Below are positions 1-10,582 of a DNA stretch of 20,039 nt, piece by piece. The notes under the pieces are model-generated. The model saw only the letters and a list, made by a program, of their open reading frames with translations, was not told the DNA's origin and did no database searches. Made by a program: the position numbers and the translations under genes. Origin of the DNA: Tieghemiomyces parasiticus. Taxonomy: Eukaryota; Kickxellomycota; Dimargaritomycetes; Dimargaritales; Dimargaritaceae. The DNA lies in the NCBI GenBank assembly GCA_027575765.1, contig JANBPT010000886.1, positions 1-20,039 of the forward strand. Direction: 5' to 3'. How positions within the stretch are numbered: the first letter of the stretch is position 1; every line of letters starts with the position of its first letter.

Positions 1-58
1 TGCGGGGCTCATCGTCGAGCACCTCCTGGCTATCGTTGTCGTGACTGTGCTTCCCCAT
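1..58 (-). CDS. N-terminal fragment of an unidentified protein, runs off the left edge
   Basis: On the minus strand an ATG at 58-56 opens a frame that stays open to the window edge and reads MGKHSHDNDSQEVLDDEPR (19 codons plus one base). The ATG sits in a favourable context (CAACATGG). The leader upstream (about 59-140, read on the minus strand) is pyrimidine-rich, like the leaders of the tubulin and septin genes here, which is the main reason to believe it. The visible peptide is hydrophilic and acidic, with no signal peptide. I recognise no family from so few residues. It could also be a chance ATG. Confidence 0.45.
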   Translation of the reverse strand, partial: MGKHSHDNDSQEVLDDEPR

Positions 59-3000
59 GTTGACGGTGGTAGGCTAGCGAGGGCAGCAGAGGGGAAGAGG
101 AGAGGGAGTGGATAGAGCACGAGTCGTGAATGGGGATCGGTAGGGCGAATTGCGGAATGGAGCCAGGTGGACAAAGCGGTGAAAGAAGGTGCTCGAGGAG
201 ATTGTGGGCTGGACCAGGGAGTCGAATGGAGGATTCATCAGAGAGGTAAAGATGCCCGGGGCCGGGGAGATGAGGGGCAGCGGGGGGGGGTTAGGGCAAG
301 GGCGAGGGGAGAGTGTGAGGTTCGCCCGGTGTGTCGACTAGAAACCGAAGTAAGACACACAAGCCCGCAAACGCCTGGCGGGTGACGTGGGGGCTGGAGG
401 TGTGAGGGGTCAAGGTCTTGATGATCGGTAGCCAGGGCGGTTTGGGGCGGGTCGAGGGCCAGCATATAGGCGCTGCAAACTCCGCGGCGGTGCGTGGTGC
501 TGGACGGGTTGTTGAGCTGCGCCGGTGGCGGAGTCGAAGGAAATGCGCGACCTTGCCACCGCACGCGTTTATTTATCCGTCCTGTGGGAGGTCTAACGGC
601 TCCCTTCCGACGACTTGCCGTCTCTTCCTCACCCTGCCAGCCCCGCATGCAAGCTCATTCGCTCCGCCTGGTGGCGAGATCTCGGCCGTTGGGGCCTCAT
701 CAGAAACATGCGCACCATCCAGAGAAGCAAAGTCGAGTGGCAGAAGAGCCTGTAATTGACCAGCTCTGAGATAGGACGCAGCATGAACCCATATGCAAGG
801 GACGCAGCCCAGTGCCAGGCCATTAAAACCAAGGAGCGCTAACTCGGGTACTTACCTGCTTCTTGGGAGGGAGGTACCACGTGCGGCGCAGCAGCTACAG
901 CACGTATGTCGACCTTCGGGTGCAAGTGGTTAATGATAAAATGCCGTACAGGAAGGGAAACAATACTGCACTAGTTTAGCCGGAGAATTTATACACACAC
1001 AGGTACCCCTAATACAAATTCAAGAGAGAAGGTGCGCTACCAAAGGACTGGGCCGTGGGGAGGGTTAAATCAGCCACTGCCCTCACGCTGGGTTCGTTCC
1101 GGACTGGGCTGTCTTAACTCGCGTCGCCGTATCCCTTGCTGTCTGCCGCCGATGGCTGGCCAAACGACGCCTATGCACCCGGCTCGATGCTTCCTACCTT
1201 ATCGGGAATGGGCGATACGTTGCACGGTCTCGACACCAGTGCGAAGACTGGTAGGTTAAGCAGGACGGTTGGGTGGTGGTCACGTCGTTGGTGTAACACG
1301 CTTCGATTCGTTGAAGAAGGCTAGACAAGGGAGGTGGCAGATGCGGGATTCGTAGTCGCTGCCCGCTGGGCGATCGCACACGTGAGGAATGCAGGGTAGC
1401 CGCGACGGTAAAGTAACGAGGCGTTGAGGGAGGTTTGTTTCTAGAGCAATAGTACGTAAAGGTAGGTAAAAGGGGGACAGGGTGGTAAACACGATAATAG
1501 CGGGTCAGGGGGTCAGTCAGGCGAAGAGGGGAACTAGACTGCCAGAGGTGGAGCTGACAAGGCGGAGCAGTGCACTTATCGACTAGACATGGTGACCTGT
1601 AGGGCCTAGAGGACTGCGAAGAGGGGGGAGACTAAAGGCCCGTCACCAGGGAGTGGCCCTCAACGTTTCTTCCGCCTGATATCAATGGAGTTTCTGAGGC
1701 TCGGCGTGCGCGAGGCGGCGGCTGGGTATCATCGATCGCCCACAGGGGTATTAATCATGAGACCACTTCGTCAACCATCCACATCTCCCAGGTGACGTAC
1801 AGTATATTTAGCCCGGGTCCAAATAAATCAACCCGGTCAGTATGCGTAGCCATCCCACCTACACCGGTCAATCGGACATCATCGAGCCATCTGCTATTCG
1901 CCTAGCCTTTTCATCATGAGCTCAGCAATGACGAGGCCGCCACAGTAACTGAGAGAGCGCAGTTGGGTTCGCCGAAGGGGGCAGAGACATAACGTGCCTC
2001 GTTTACACGTACTGGTGCTACGAGGTAATGGCAGATGGGCCATCGGAACGGCCGTTATTGGCCCGGATACCCGAACTGCCGGGGACCCCACCTCCCTACC
2101 GCAGTTCATTTGACCGCGGGCCAATGGGTAAAGAAGGAGGAGGAAGGGTCAGCTTATTTACCGTCGCATAATAGCTGCGACTATCATGTGTATGTAGCAA
2201 GGCCATCTCGCATCCAGCTTGAAATAAATGAATTCCGGTGTGGTTCGGAAAGCAGTGGGACGGCAGGCACCCCCAGAGGGGGGGGTGGTTGACTTGGCAA
2301 TGGGTAAAGGAGAGTCGTTCCTTACTGCCCACCTAGGGCAGGGCAATGCTGGCCATCCATCACGCCTCTAATCTATGGGCAGAGACGTTCTCGTCTGTGC
2401 AGTCCATGGACTTGGCTATGGACGCGGCCCAGACTTTATGGGAGAAGAGGGGAAGGCTGTGGCGTGGCTTGGGTTCCCTGATGGCGTTTCTGCTCTCCCC
2501 TCGCCTCTCGGGCCACGGGCCTGCCCCGGAGGAAACAGGTGCTGGCTCATATTCCCCCCCCCCTCCCAGTGGCAAGTCTGATTATGTCGCACAAGACACC
2601 TGAAACGTCCCTTGTCTCCCCCCCAAAAAAAAAGTGACAGGTTTCTTAATGCGGTGCCTCTTGTAAGGCAGGTCTATATTCTCCAACCGCCAAGCCCAGT
2701 TGGACGTACGGGCAGGGACAGCAGGCCGCCCCTAGTCTCCTTCGTAGTTTGCACCGGTTTCAGCCGCTGGGCCTGACTCAGGTACAGTCTCCCGTCTACC
2801 TCTTCCCCACTTGTGAAACCGAGGAGCGTTACGGTCCTGCCCTACCAGCAACTAATCGTGTGCAGCAGTGCATCCTGCTACCACCAGTAGGCAGCCGTCA
2901 TGGCAGCCACTTGTACCTTCCCCCCCAACCGCTGGGTAATTTGTAGGTCACAACAAGGCAGCTTGGGGAAGGTTTGGAGCTGATCCCACAGGTTACTATC

Positions 3001-5107
3001 GTGCCTAGTGGCGTGTGAGTGTGACATAACATTCCCCGGAAACGACGGGCTTTTTGGCCCATTAAGTCTAAGAACCAGGCTATATTCGTGTTGACAGGTC
3101 ATGTGTGCTATATTCGGATGAGGCTGTGAAGGGGGTAAGCAATGTTGCCAAAGCTAAACGGAAAGGCCTGAGCCAAACCACAGCCGATCCGCGCTTGCCC
3201 ACCAGGCACGATTGGGACGTGGGCGGAGTTCAACTGATCCCTATACCTGAAGCATGCGCCCTCACAGTCGCTCGAGACTTCGAATGTCGTTGGGAAAGGG
3301 AGGCGTTGTCGTGCCATATTGCATAGCTTCACCCCAAGCCGCCCTACTATTTCAAGGTGATCTCTACCCTGCTACCTACAAGTCTGTTTTAACGTTGGCG
3401 GTTTTAATTTTTCTTCATGTCACTGTGCCAGGGGATTGGCATCAGGCGGAAAGAGGGTAGACTGTGAAGGGGTAGTGGTGCATTAAAGTCCCCAGACGAC
3501 GGCAGAACAGAGGCTGCCTGGTCAACGTTGTAGGGTTGCCTTGGCAGGATTACGGCTGGAAGGTTGGGGGGTTTGATGGGTCCCATACTTGCCCCCCTCT
3601 GCCTTTACTAGCAGCGGTGCCTCCGCTGATATATTCGAGCGCAGCTGCCCTTCTCCTTCGCTACAACTGCTATCGCCTGGTTTGCATCAAGTGGCCCGAT
3701 GGCTCTGCCATTCCAATCTAATTGTCCCTCGACAGCCCTCTCGCCAGATATGAAATTTAGTGAGTCAAGATAAAGGAGAAGGGGCTGAGTAGCTGGCGGC
3801 TGTATCGATTAATTGTACAGGGATGGTCAATGCAGCTAATGACGCCAAAGCTGCAGAGTTCTTGGATCAGTCCCGGCCGCCCTCCATCCACCGAGGTATG
3901 GTCGCCCCTAGGGTACCTCAACTCTCTAGAAAGACAATACCCGTTATCGCCCGACCCATCCGTTATTCAGTGGTACGACCTGCACAGCCTCATCGCTACT
4001 AGCTACCCCCTAGTTTGAACCACAAGCGCCTAGTGAAACTTGTTCGTGACTAAATCAGATAAGACCAGTAGTGCAGTCATGATAAAGTTGTCGGTAGGCT
4101 GTATGGACGACTCTGGCGGGGTGGTTACGTCTAAGGTGCCCAGGTGGTTGGCGCCAAGGCCGCTCTCCCTTGTGGTAAGCGGGTGTGAGTCAAAGCACGT
4201 CCGGAGGTGTACCTGTGCACTCTCGTCCTCCCACCTCCCTGTGCTGCCGAGCATCTGCGCTTGAAGTTAGATACGGGCAGGCGGGTAAACTGCCTGGCCG
4301 CACGCGGCAGCGGCCTACTGAAAGAGTGGGAAACGACATTTAGGGGGTGGTGAGGGGGTGCTTATGAAGCCCACTAGTATCCAACTTCCCTTGTTTTCAG
4401 TGTGGTTAATATTAGTGTTGAATATCTATGCTCTACCCCCCATTTCACCCGCTTTCGCTGACTTGGTGGCAATGGGAGTGTCAGGTGCGGAGGTGGGTTA
4501 GGAAAAGTGAGGGGGGGGACACGATGGAACAGGTCAATCCAGTGTGGTCGTCAGCACAGTCCTCCCCACAGGATACCTCGGAGGCAACCGTTACTCGGTG
4601 GTGGTGGTGGCCAATATGAATGTGTGGTTAAATTGAGATGAAGGGGGGGAGGGAAAATATGTTACAATCAGTGGCGACCTTGGTGTCGGCTGCGTTAGTT
4701 CCGCGACTGGTGGCCAACGGATGCGTTGGGGCGGAATGGCAGCGTTGTGTTGGCGACAATTTATAATCCGACCCCCGCCCCTGTCCACCCGCTCGACAGC
4801 ATCACCTTTCCATTTGTATTTTCACTCCGATCCCGGCTTTTTAATGCTTGGCCCGGCGTTTTCCTTATTCCTTCCATTAGTCGCTTTTCATCGGCTCAGA
4901 CTTAGGCGCCTATCCGAATCCATTCTATAACCCTCCTCTGACTATCTATTATTAATTTCTGGTAAGCATCAAAGGTCGCCGAGCAGGCCAGTCGTTGATA
5001 TACAGCCACTCTAATTTCGGGAAGCAGTATTCTAACCACGGCTTCGACTGGGTGACCCCCTCTCTTCCCCCACACACACTCTTCAGCCCTCCCCCAATTC
5101 CGCCAAC
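59..5107. other. Gene-poor intergenic region, about 5 kb
   Basis: No open frame here looks like a conserved protein. The ATG or near-ATG frames are all short (under about 140 codons), overlap on both strands and have low-complexity or stop-rich surroundings. CpG is present at ordinary frequency, unlike the block near 12-14.5 kb. Contents of note are a pyrimidine-rich leader for the left-edge gene (59-140, minus sense), a minus-strand consensus donor GTAAGT at 855-850 after a 115-nt open stretch, and a pyrimidine-rich, ATG-free stretch before the tubulin start (about 4845-5107). TATA-like strings occur near 4761 and 4926, but neither is convincingly placed as a promoter. I recognise no tRNA, 5S rRNA or snRNA. 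Confidence 0.6.
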
Positions 5108-6484
5108 ATGAGAGAAATCATCCAGCTTCAGGTCGGCCAGTGCGGCAACCAGGTGGGTACCAAATTCTGGGAGACCATCACGCAGGAACACGGGCTCGAC
5201 GGCGATGGCCACTACAATGGCACAACTGACATCCAGTGCTCGCGCCTCGACGTGTACTTCTCCGAGGTTGCCTCGAGCAAGTACGTTCCACGGTCGGTTC
5301 TGGTCGACCTGGAGCCTGGAGCCCTCGACGCCGTGAAAGCCAGCTCCCTTGGCACCCTCTTCCGCCCGGACAACTTCATCAACGCTCAAAACGGCGCCGG
5401 TAATAATTGGGCTAAGGGTCACTACACCGAGGGTGCCGAAATCGTCGACCGCGTCCTAGATGCTACACGTAAGGAAGTCGAGAACTGCGACAGCCTCCAG
5501 GGGTTCCAGGTCACCCATTCCCTGGGTGGTGGTACGGGTTCGGGGATGGGGACCCTGCTGGTGAGCAAGATTCGCGAGGAGTATCCGGACCGCATGATGG
5601 CCACCTTCTCGGTGCTTCCGTCCCCGAAGGTCTCTGACACCATCGTGGAACCGTACAACGCCACCCTGTCGGTGCACCAACTGGTGGAGAACTCGGACCA
5701 GACGTTCTGTATCGACAACCAGGCCCTCTACGATATCTGTCAAAACACCCTCAAGATCTCCGCGCCCACCTACTCGCATCTTAACCGGTTGGTGACCGAT
5801 GTCATGTCCGGCGTCACCACTTGCTTGCGCTTCCCCGGCCAGCTCAACGCCGACCTACGCAAGATGGCCGTCAACCTGGTCCCCTTCCCACGTCTGCATT
5901 TCTTCCTCGTCGGCTACGCCCCACTCAGCGCTTCCGCCTCGACATCTTTCCGCAACTTGTCGGTGGCCGAGCTCAATAGCCAAATGTTTGACCCGCGGAA
6001 CATGATGGCCGCTTGCGATCCGCGCCACGGCCGCTACCTCGCCGTCACCGCCATCTACCGCGGTAAACTGTCCCAACGTGAGGTCGAGGACCAGATGACC
6101 CAGATCCAACATAAAAATAGCTCCCAGTTTGTCGAGTGGATCCCCAGTAACGTCAAGACGGCCATGTGTGATATCCCTCCGCCGGGCCTCACCATGTCGT
6201 CGACCTTTGTCGGCAACAGTACCGCCATCCAGGCGTTGTTCAAGCGCACCATGGAGCAGTTCACCGCCATGTTCCGTCGCAAGGCCTTTTTGCATTGGTA
6301 CACCGATGAGGGCATGGATGAGATGGAGTTCACCGAGGCCGAGTCCAATATGGCCGACCTGATCTCCGAGTACATCCAGTACCAGGACGCTTCCGCTGAG
6401 GATGATGGCGCTGAGAATGACATTCTCTACGAAGGTGAGGAGATGGGCCAAGAAGTTTACGGTGAGGAGCACTACGACCAGTAG
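5108..6484 (+). CDS. Beta-tubulin, divergent, intronless
   Basis: Beta subunit of the tubulin heterodimer, which polymerises into cytoplasmic and spindle microtubules. The 458-aa product starts with MREI, the beta-tubulin mRNA autoregulation tetrapeptide. It has the nucleotide-loop motif GGGTGSGMG (140-148), the T5 loop PSPKVSDT (171-178), N204, the T7 loop [11 protein letters not shown] (242-252), [10 protein letters not shown] and an acidic tail ending EEHYDQ. The start follows a pyrimidine-rich, ATG-free leader with CCAACATGA context. No intron interrupts the coding frame, although many fungal beta-tubulin genes have several. Several usually conserved sites differ. Position 198, normally Glu, is Gln, and 205 is also Gln. 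F167 and F200 are standard. The M-loop (272-282) reads [11 protein letters not shown] instead of a PLTSRGSQQYR-like sequence, so the usual Arg276 is Ser. Residues 72-73 are Ala-Leu, and the tail is longer than usual. The identity is certain. Whether this is the only beta-tubulin or a specialised paralogue cannot be told from the window. Confidence 0.98.
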   Translation: MREIIQLQVGQCGNQVGTKFWETITQEHGLDGDGHYNGTTDIQCSRLDVYFSEVASSKYVPRSVLVDLEPGALDAVKASSLGTLFRPDNFINAQNGAGNNWAKGHYTEGAEIVDRVLDATRKEVENCDSLQGFQVTHSLGGGTGSGMGTLLVSKIREEYPDRMMATFSVLPSPKVSDTIVEPYNATLSVHQLVENSDQTFCIDNQALYDICQNTLKISAPTYSHLNRLVTDVMSGVTTCLRFPGQLNADLRKMAVNLVPFPRLHFFLVGYAPLSASASTSFRNLSVAELNSQMFDPRNMMAACDPRHGRYLAVTAIYRGKLSQREVEDQMTQIQHKNSSQFVEWIPSNVKTAMCDIPPPGLTMSSTFVGNSTAIQALFKRTMEQFTAMFRRKAFLHWYTDEGMDEMEFTEAESNMADLISEYIQYQDASAEDDGAENDILYEGEEMGQEVYGEEHYDQ

Positions 6485-7573
6485 TTCCCCCCCATCTCCC
6501 CTCTCCCCTTGCTAACCATTTCCTGATTGGTCGTTAAGCCTTACTGCCCACCCACGACGTGTCTTCCAGGGTTCATCGTTACCTACCCTACCCTCCCCTC
6601 ACTGAAAAAACAGTATCGATTTTGATTCCTAATCCTGCTCTACCTTTTAAATGTACTTTAAGAGCTGTGCGGCACCTCCCCTCCCCTCTCCATCCGCCCG
6701 CTTTGGTCCTAATTTCCATGCCTATTTGTTCCTAAACTACCTAGCATCCCACTTTAAACCTAAATTCATCCCAGATCCTACCAAAACATTAGTATACGCA
6801 TGCTGAACCATCTAATCAATCTGACCTCACTTAGGCAATACATTGGGTTCAATAAGCCATACCTACACCGGTTGTCGCCATGGAAAATAACGAAATGGCC
6901 CCAACGAAACGGGCAACAGCTATGATAATTCGAGTCCGGAGGGTTAGTAACTTAACGACTCTCATACCCGTTGCCCTTGGTAACCCGTTCACTATAGTGA
7001 TTAAGCACGTCTGAAATCGCGTGTAAAGAGAAGGGAATAACAACGATGGTAGAGATGCATTGACAAAAAAAGAAAAAGGTGGTACATAGGTTGCAGCTAC
7101 CAGCAAAACCAGGCATTGATGATAATAGTGAATAAGTTATATAAGGAAACAGTGAGCGGGCGGGGTAAGGGGTTGGAGTCGGGTAGAAAATATACGATAG
7201 ACGGGCGAAGGGCTATACGAAAAGGGTGTATCGAAGGCCGCTAGAGGATGAGCCCGAGTAAACACTGCATGGGTCGAGGCGCGGAAAGTCGGTAAGGGAC
7301 TGGGATAAGGAGGCTCGGGGTAGCGTTCGTGGGTGTATGTGTGTGTGCGTGTGTTTTTTTTTACATGGCATAGACGGGGTATGGGTTATTACCCTTGGGT
7401 CCCATAGCTGAAGATGACGACGGTAATAACGTGGTGGTATTAGTGCCGATTTCTGGGCCAACGGGGACGGTCCGACTCAGACCAGCGCGGTCGCCACCGC
7501 CCCTCCCCGCCGCCGCTGGTCGTTAAGATAAAGTGTGGGGGGGGGGAAGCTCGAATCGGTCGATCGCGACAGA
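6485..7573. other. Convergent intergenic region between tubulin and kelch-BTB genes
   Basis: About 1.1 kb shared by the 3' ends of two converging genes. The tubulin-proximal half is C/T-rich and should contain that gene's 3' UTR. No canonical AATAAA is evident. A GT-rich microsatellite followed by a run of T lies near 7333-7363, and a run of ten G lies near 7537-7546. No coding frame or RNA gene is recognised. Confidence 0.6.
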
Positions 7574-10500
7574 TCACGGCGGGGTGGTAGGATGGCCGGG
7601 CGCGGGCGGCGTCGTGGCCCGTTCCATATGGGTGGCCGAGTTCGACGCCTGGTTTCCCACTGTCACCGCCACCGCTGGTTGGGTATGGTGTAACGGCGAT
7701 GAAGTCCGACCGGCTATATCTAAGTCTGACGCACTAGCGCTAGCCGAGGCGCCCTGGGAGAAAGACCGAAACGACTGCATGAACGATTTCTTGGTTGACG
7801 ATGGCGGCGGCGGGGATGCCGTGTAGTGCTGAGAGGGTGGGGAGATGGGCGAGTACGGTCGGGCACTGCCGGTGACGCCAAACGGGTGGTGATTACCTGG
7901 AACCATGGGACTCGGAAGTGGAGCAGGCGAGAAGAGATCGGGCGACCGGTCACTACGCCGATGACTATGCCCCCCAGTCCCTCCGCCTACTACCCGCAGG
8001 AACGGCCGCTTCAAGCTGTTGGCCAGACTGGCTGCGCTGTATCCGCCAAACGTGGCTGACCCCATCGAAGTGGCAGACGAAGGGGTGTCGGGTTGGCTGG
8101 CGATACTGCCGCGGCCAAACGTGCCGTTGCTGTTGAGGGGCATAGATGACGGACTAGGACTCTGACCTGCGGCGTGGTTACCTGAGCCACCAGCACTACC
8201 GGGGACGGCCCCATTCGACCCCGAGAAGGCCGGCGACATGTTACCAAGGGACAGTTTAAGTAGGCGAGTTTTTTGCCGTGGGCTCTTGGGCTCCTTACCG
8301 GTTACGATATCTAAGGCGGTCAGTTGGGGTGACCTGTGCTCGAGTCGGCCACTCCCGGATCTGATGGAGGCCGCGGAGCTCGCGTGGCTGCCGCCGGAGG
8401 AGAGTTGGGCGTGCGAGGCCGAGTGCTTGAGGATCGGGACGTTCGGCGCGGCGTGTGGGGATGGTAGGGGCGAGGCAGCCTCCTGGATGGGTGATAGGGC
8501 CGGGGCACCGTGGGCATTGTGACCGGACATGCCGTTGAGGAGAGACCCCGCCGATGAGCCATATGAGTGACCCAGGTGGCCGCCCACCTCGCTGCCAGTA
8601 GACAGGTCCAACGCTCCAGCCGATTGGGCACGGTGTGCTGATACACCGATGGGGATTGGGATGACGCCGAGGCTGCCGGGTCGGTCGGTGATTTCCCCAC
8701 TGTAGCCGCCAGCGCTACCATTCAATGCCACAGCAGCTGGGGCGGACGTGGCCACCGACCCAGGGCCCAACTCCTGCGAGCGGCGCGATGCCAGGGAAGC
8801 GTTGCTCTGGGAGGCGAAGTGGCTGAAACTTGAATTTTGTGACGAGTTGGTGTAGGATCGCTTGCGGTAGTGCTTGTTGATCTCCGGGAAGTAGGCGAGG
8901 ATCTGGCGTTGGGTGTCGTCGTGTAAGTCTTGCAGAATTAACATGTGCTTGCGCAAAAGGGCCTCCCGCCGGTCGAACATGTATAGCAGGGATCGCACGT
9001 GTAAGCCGCGGTGGTTGGCGCGGATAGCGCCCTCGAAGATGAGTGGGGACGTGTCTAGGGCCAGCCGCTGGTGCAATTCCAAGGAACATAGATCCTTCAA
9101 TTCCGGGAGCTGATTCCGGTCAGCCAGGCCCATCAGGTCGGCCAATAATTTGGTACTGCATCCGACGTCCAAGGCCCGTGTGTACAGGTACCGTGCGAAC
9201 TGGTATAGCGTGTCGTGGGCCTCAGGTACGCAGAGTAACGGCCGGGCGGTAAGGTCACTGGCGCCGGTGGTCGCGGTAGCGGAGGCTAGCGCCTCGGCCA
9301 TCCGGGGCCACCGCTGGCGGAGAAGCGTAGAGTTGACGGCCAGCAGCAACCCCTCCGTGGAAAGGATTTCTACGTCGGCGAACGTCGGCTGATCAAAGAG
9401 GGCCAGGCCGAGTTCCTGGGCGGCCATGGGTAGGACGGGACTCGATGGTCGGAACAGGCCAAAAGCCTCCAAGTGGATGATGCGCAAGTGGTCAAAGTTG
9501 AGCTGTCGCGAATTGTAGTCGTGGAGGAGGTCGCGGTCAGTGTGGCCAAATACATAGAACCGATTGAAGGAGTCGCACAGGACCCCCCGGTTCCACGAGC
9601 CTTTCTCAAACAGCGGGCCGCAATTGATCTCCTGCCAAACGTAACTGCGCAGGTCCAGGGCCCATACCTTGAAGGCGGCGGGCTCCCGGCCCATATACGT
9701 GCCTGAGACTAGGAGGTGATGCCCTAGGCGGGCGGCGGTCGGGAAGCGCAGGCCTGGGGGGAGTTGCGGTCCGGACATGGCCTCTGACCGGTCCGATAAC
9801 CGCCAATTGGGTTCAGAGAGTACGTGCAAGGACCGGGTCACATCGCCGAAATTATGGTTGGAATAGACAATGATGCGTTCGTGGTGCGGGTCGTTAGCCA
9901 CCACGGATCGATAGATACCGACGTTACGGTCCAGTTTGCGCGACACGCACCAGCCCATGGTGGTCAGGTCTAGGACGTGCAGGTCACCCATGTACTCGGT
10001 ACCCACATCCTGGCCACCCAACACCAGCATTCGGTCGCGGTCGATGAGCGTAGCTAAGTGGGCGTATCGCGGCGGTGGCAGGCCCGTGGTCATTCGCGGC
10101 ACCGAAAAGCGCATGGTCTCAGTGTCTAGGATTAGCACGTCGTTGAGCACCCCCACCTCGTGAGTATTGGCGCGGAGAAGGCCCATGCCGCCAAAGTACA
10201 CGATGCGTCGGCCGTACACTACGGCAGAATGGAAATACCGCGGCCGGATGTGGTTGTGAATGGCATCGCCCACGCTGGCGTCGGTGGAGAGCCCGGAGAC
10301 CCGGTCGAGCTGTAGGCGAACCTTGCGCCACACGTGGGTGGTCAAGTCGAGGACAAATAGGTCGTTGGTCAAGATGCGCGGTTCGGTGAGGCGGCCGGCG
10401 AAGACATAGAGTCGTGTACCGACGGTGGTTGTTGAGGCCCCCACTAGTGGTGGTGGACGTTCCCCTTCCGTCGCCACTGTTACCACGGCCAGTTCCGTAA

Positions 10501-10582
10501 TCGAATTGCGTACGGGCGACGTGGTGCCCCCGTTTGTTGACCCAGTGGCAGTGCCAGGGTTGGGATGCCGTTGGGCCAGCAT
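7574..10582 (-). CDS. Kelch-repeat and BTB-domain protein with long low-complexity tail
   Basis: The 1002-aa protein has an N-terminal kelch beta-propeller and a central BTB/POZ domain. About six kelch units (roughly residues 45-375) show the hallmarks: a hydrophobic strand before GG or a variant (IVYFGGMG, MLVLGGQD), then LxVLDL..xxW. The BTB domain follows (about 398-508: PTFADVEI, the FARYLYTRAL helix and LADRNQLPELKDLCSLEL). A helical BACK-like region lies at about 510-570, and residues 575-1002 are Ser/Gly/Ala/Pro-rich and probably disordered. Kelch-then-BTB is the layout of LZTR1 and of fission yeast Ral2, which act on Ras signalling, and kelch proteins such as Tea1 mark cell ends. That link is inference from architecture. 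The first in-frame ATG is at 10582. The frame stays open further upstream (to a stop near 10760) but contains no ATG there, only a TTG at 10648, so I use 10582. An upstream exon joined by splicing cannot be excluded. It ends convergent with the tubulin gene. Confidence 0.9.
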   Translation of the reverse strand: MLAQRHPNPGTATGSTNGGTTSPVRNSITELAVVTVATEGERPPPLVGASTTTVGTRLYVFAGRLTEPRILTNDLFVLDLTTHVWRKVRLQLDRVSGLSTDASVGDAIHNHIRPRYFHSAVVYGRRIVYFGGMGLLRANTHEVGVLNDVLILDTETMRFSVPRMTTGLPPPRYAHLATLIDRDRMLVLGGQDVGTEYMGDLHVLDLTTMGWCVSRKLDRNVGIYRSVVANDPHHERIIVYSNHNFGDVTRSLHVLSEPNWRLSDRSEAMSGPQLPPGLRFPTAARLGHHLLVSGTYMGREPAAFKVWALDLRSYVWQEINCGPLFEKGSWNRGVLCDSFNRFYVFGHTDRDLLHDYNSRQLNFDHLRIIHLEAFGLFRPSSPVLPMAAQELGLALFDQPTFADVEILSTEGLLLAVNSTLLRQRWPRMAEALASATATTGASDLTARPLLCVPEAHDTLYQFARYLYTRALDVGCSTKLLADLMGLADRNQLPELKDLCSLELHQRLALDTSPLIFEGAIRANHRGLHVRSLLYMFDRREALLRKHMLILQDLHDDTQRQILAYFPEINKHYRKRSYTNSSQNSSFSHFASQSNASLASRRSQELGPGSVATSAPAAVALNGSAGGYSGEITDRPGSLGVIPIPIGVSAHRAQSAGALDLSTGSEVGGHLGHSYGSSAGSLLNGMSGHNAHGAPALSPIQEAASPLPSPHAAPNVPILKHSASHAQLSSGGSHASSAASIRSGSGRLEHRSPQLTALDIVTGKEPKSPRQKTRLLKLSLGNMSPAFSGSNGAVPGSAGGSGNHAAGQSPSPSSMPLNSNGTFGRGSIASQPDTPSSATSMGSATFGGYSAASLANSLKRPFLRVVGGGTGGHSHRRSDRSPDLFSPAPLPSPMVPGNHHPFGVTGSARPYSPISPPSQHYTASPPPPSSTKKSFMQSFRSFSQGASASASASDLDIAGRTSSPLHHTQPAVAVTVGNQASNSATHMERATTPPAPGHPTTPP

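Noticed and set aside
238..648. 136-codon minus-strand frame
   Set aside because: It is low-complexity Pro/Ser/Arg composition in the upstream region of the left-edge gene, with no conserved motif.
1086..1100. B-box-like GGGTTCGTTCCGG, possible tRNA
   Set aside because: The T-loop lacks the invariant A58, and no anticodon arm or acceptor stem can be drawn around it.
5855..6472. 205-codon open frame antisense to the beta-tubulin
   Set aside because: It mirrors a GC-rich coding region, where antisense frames stay open by codon bias. The forward frame is unmistakable tubulin.
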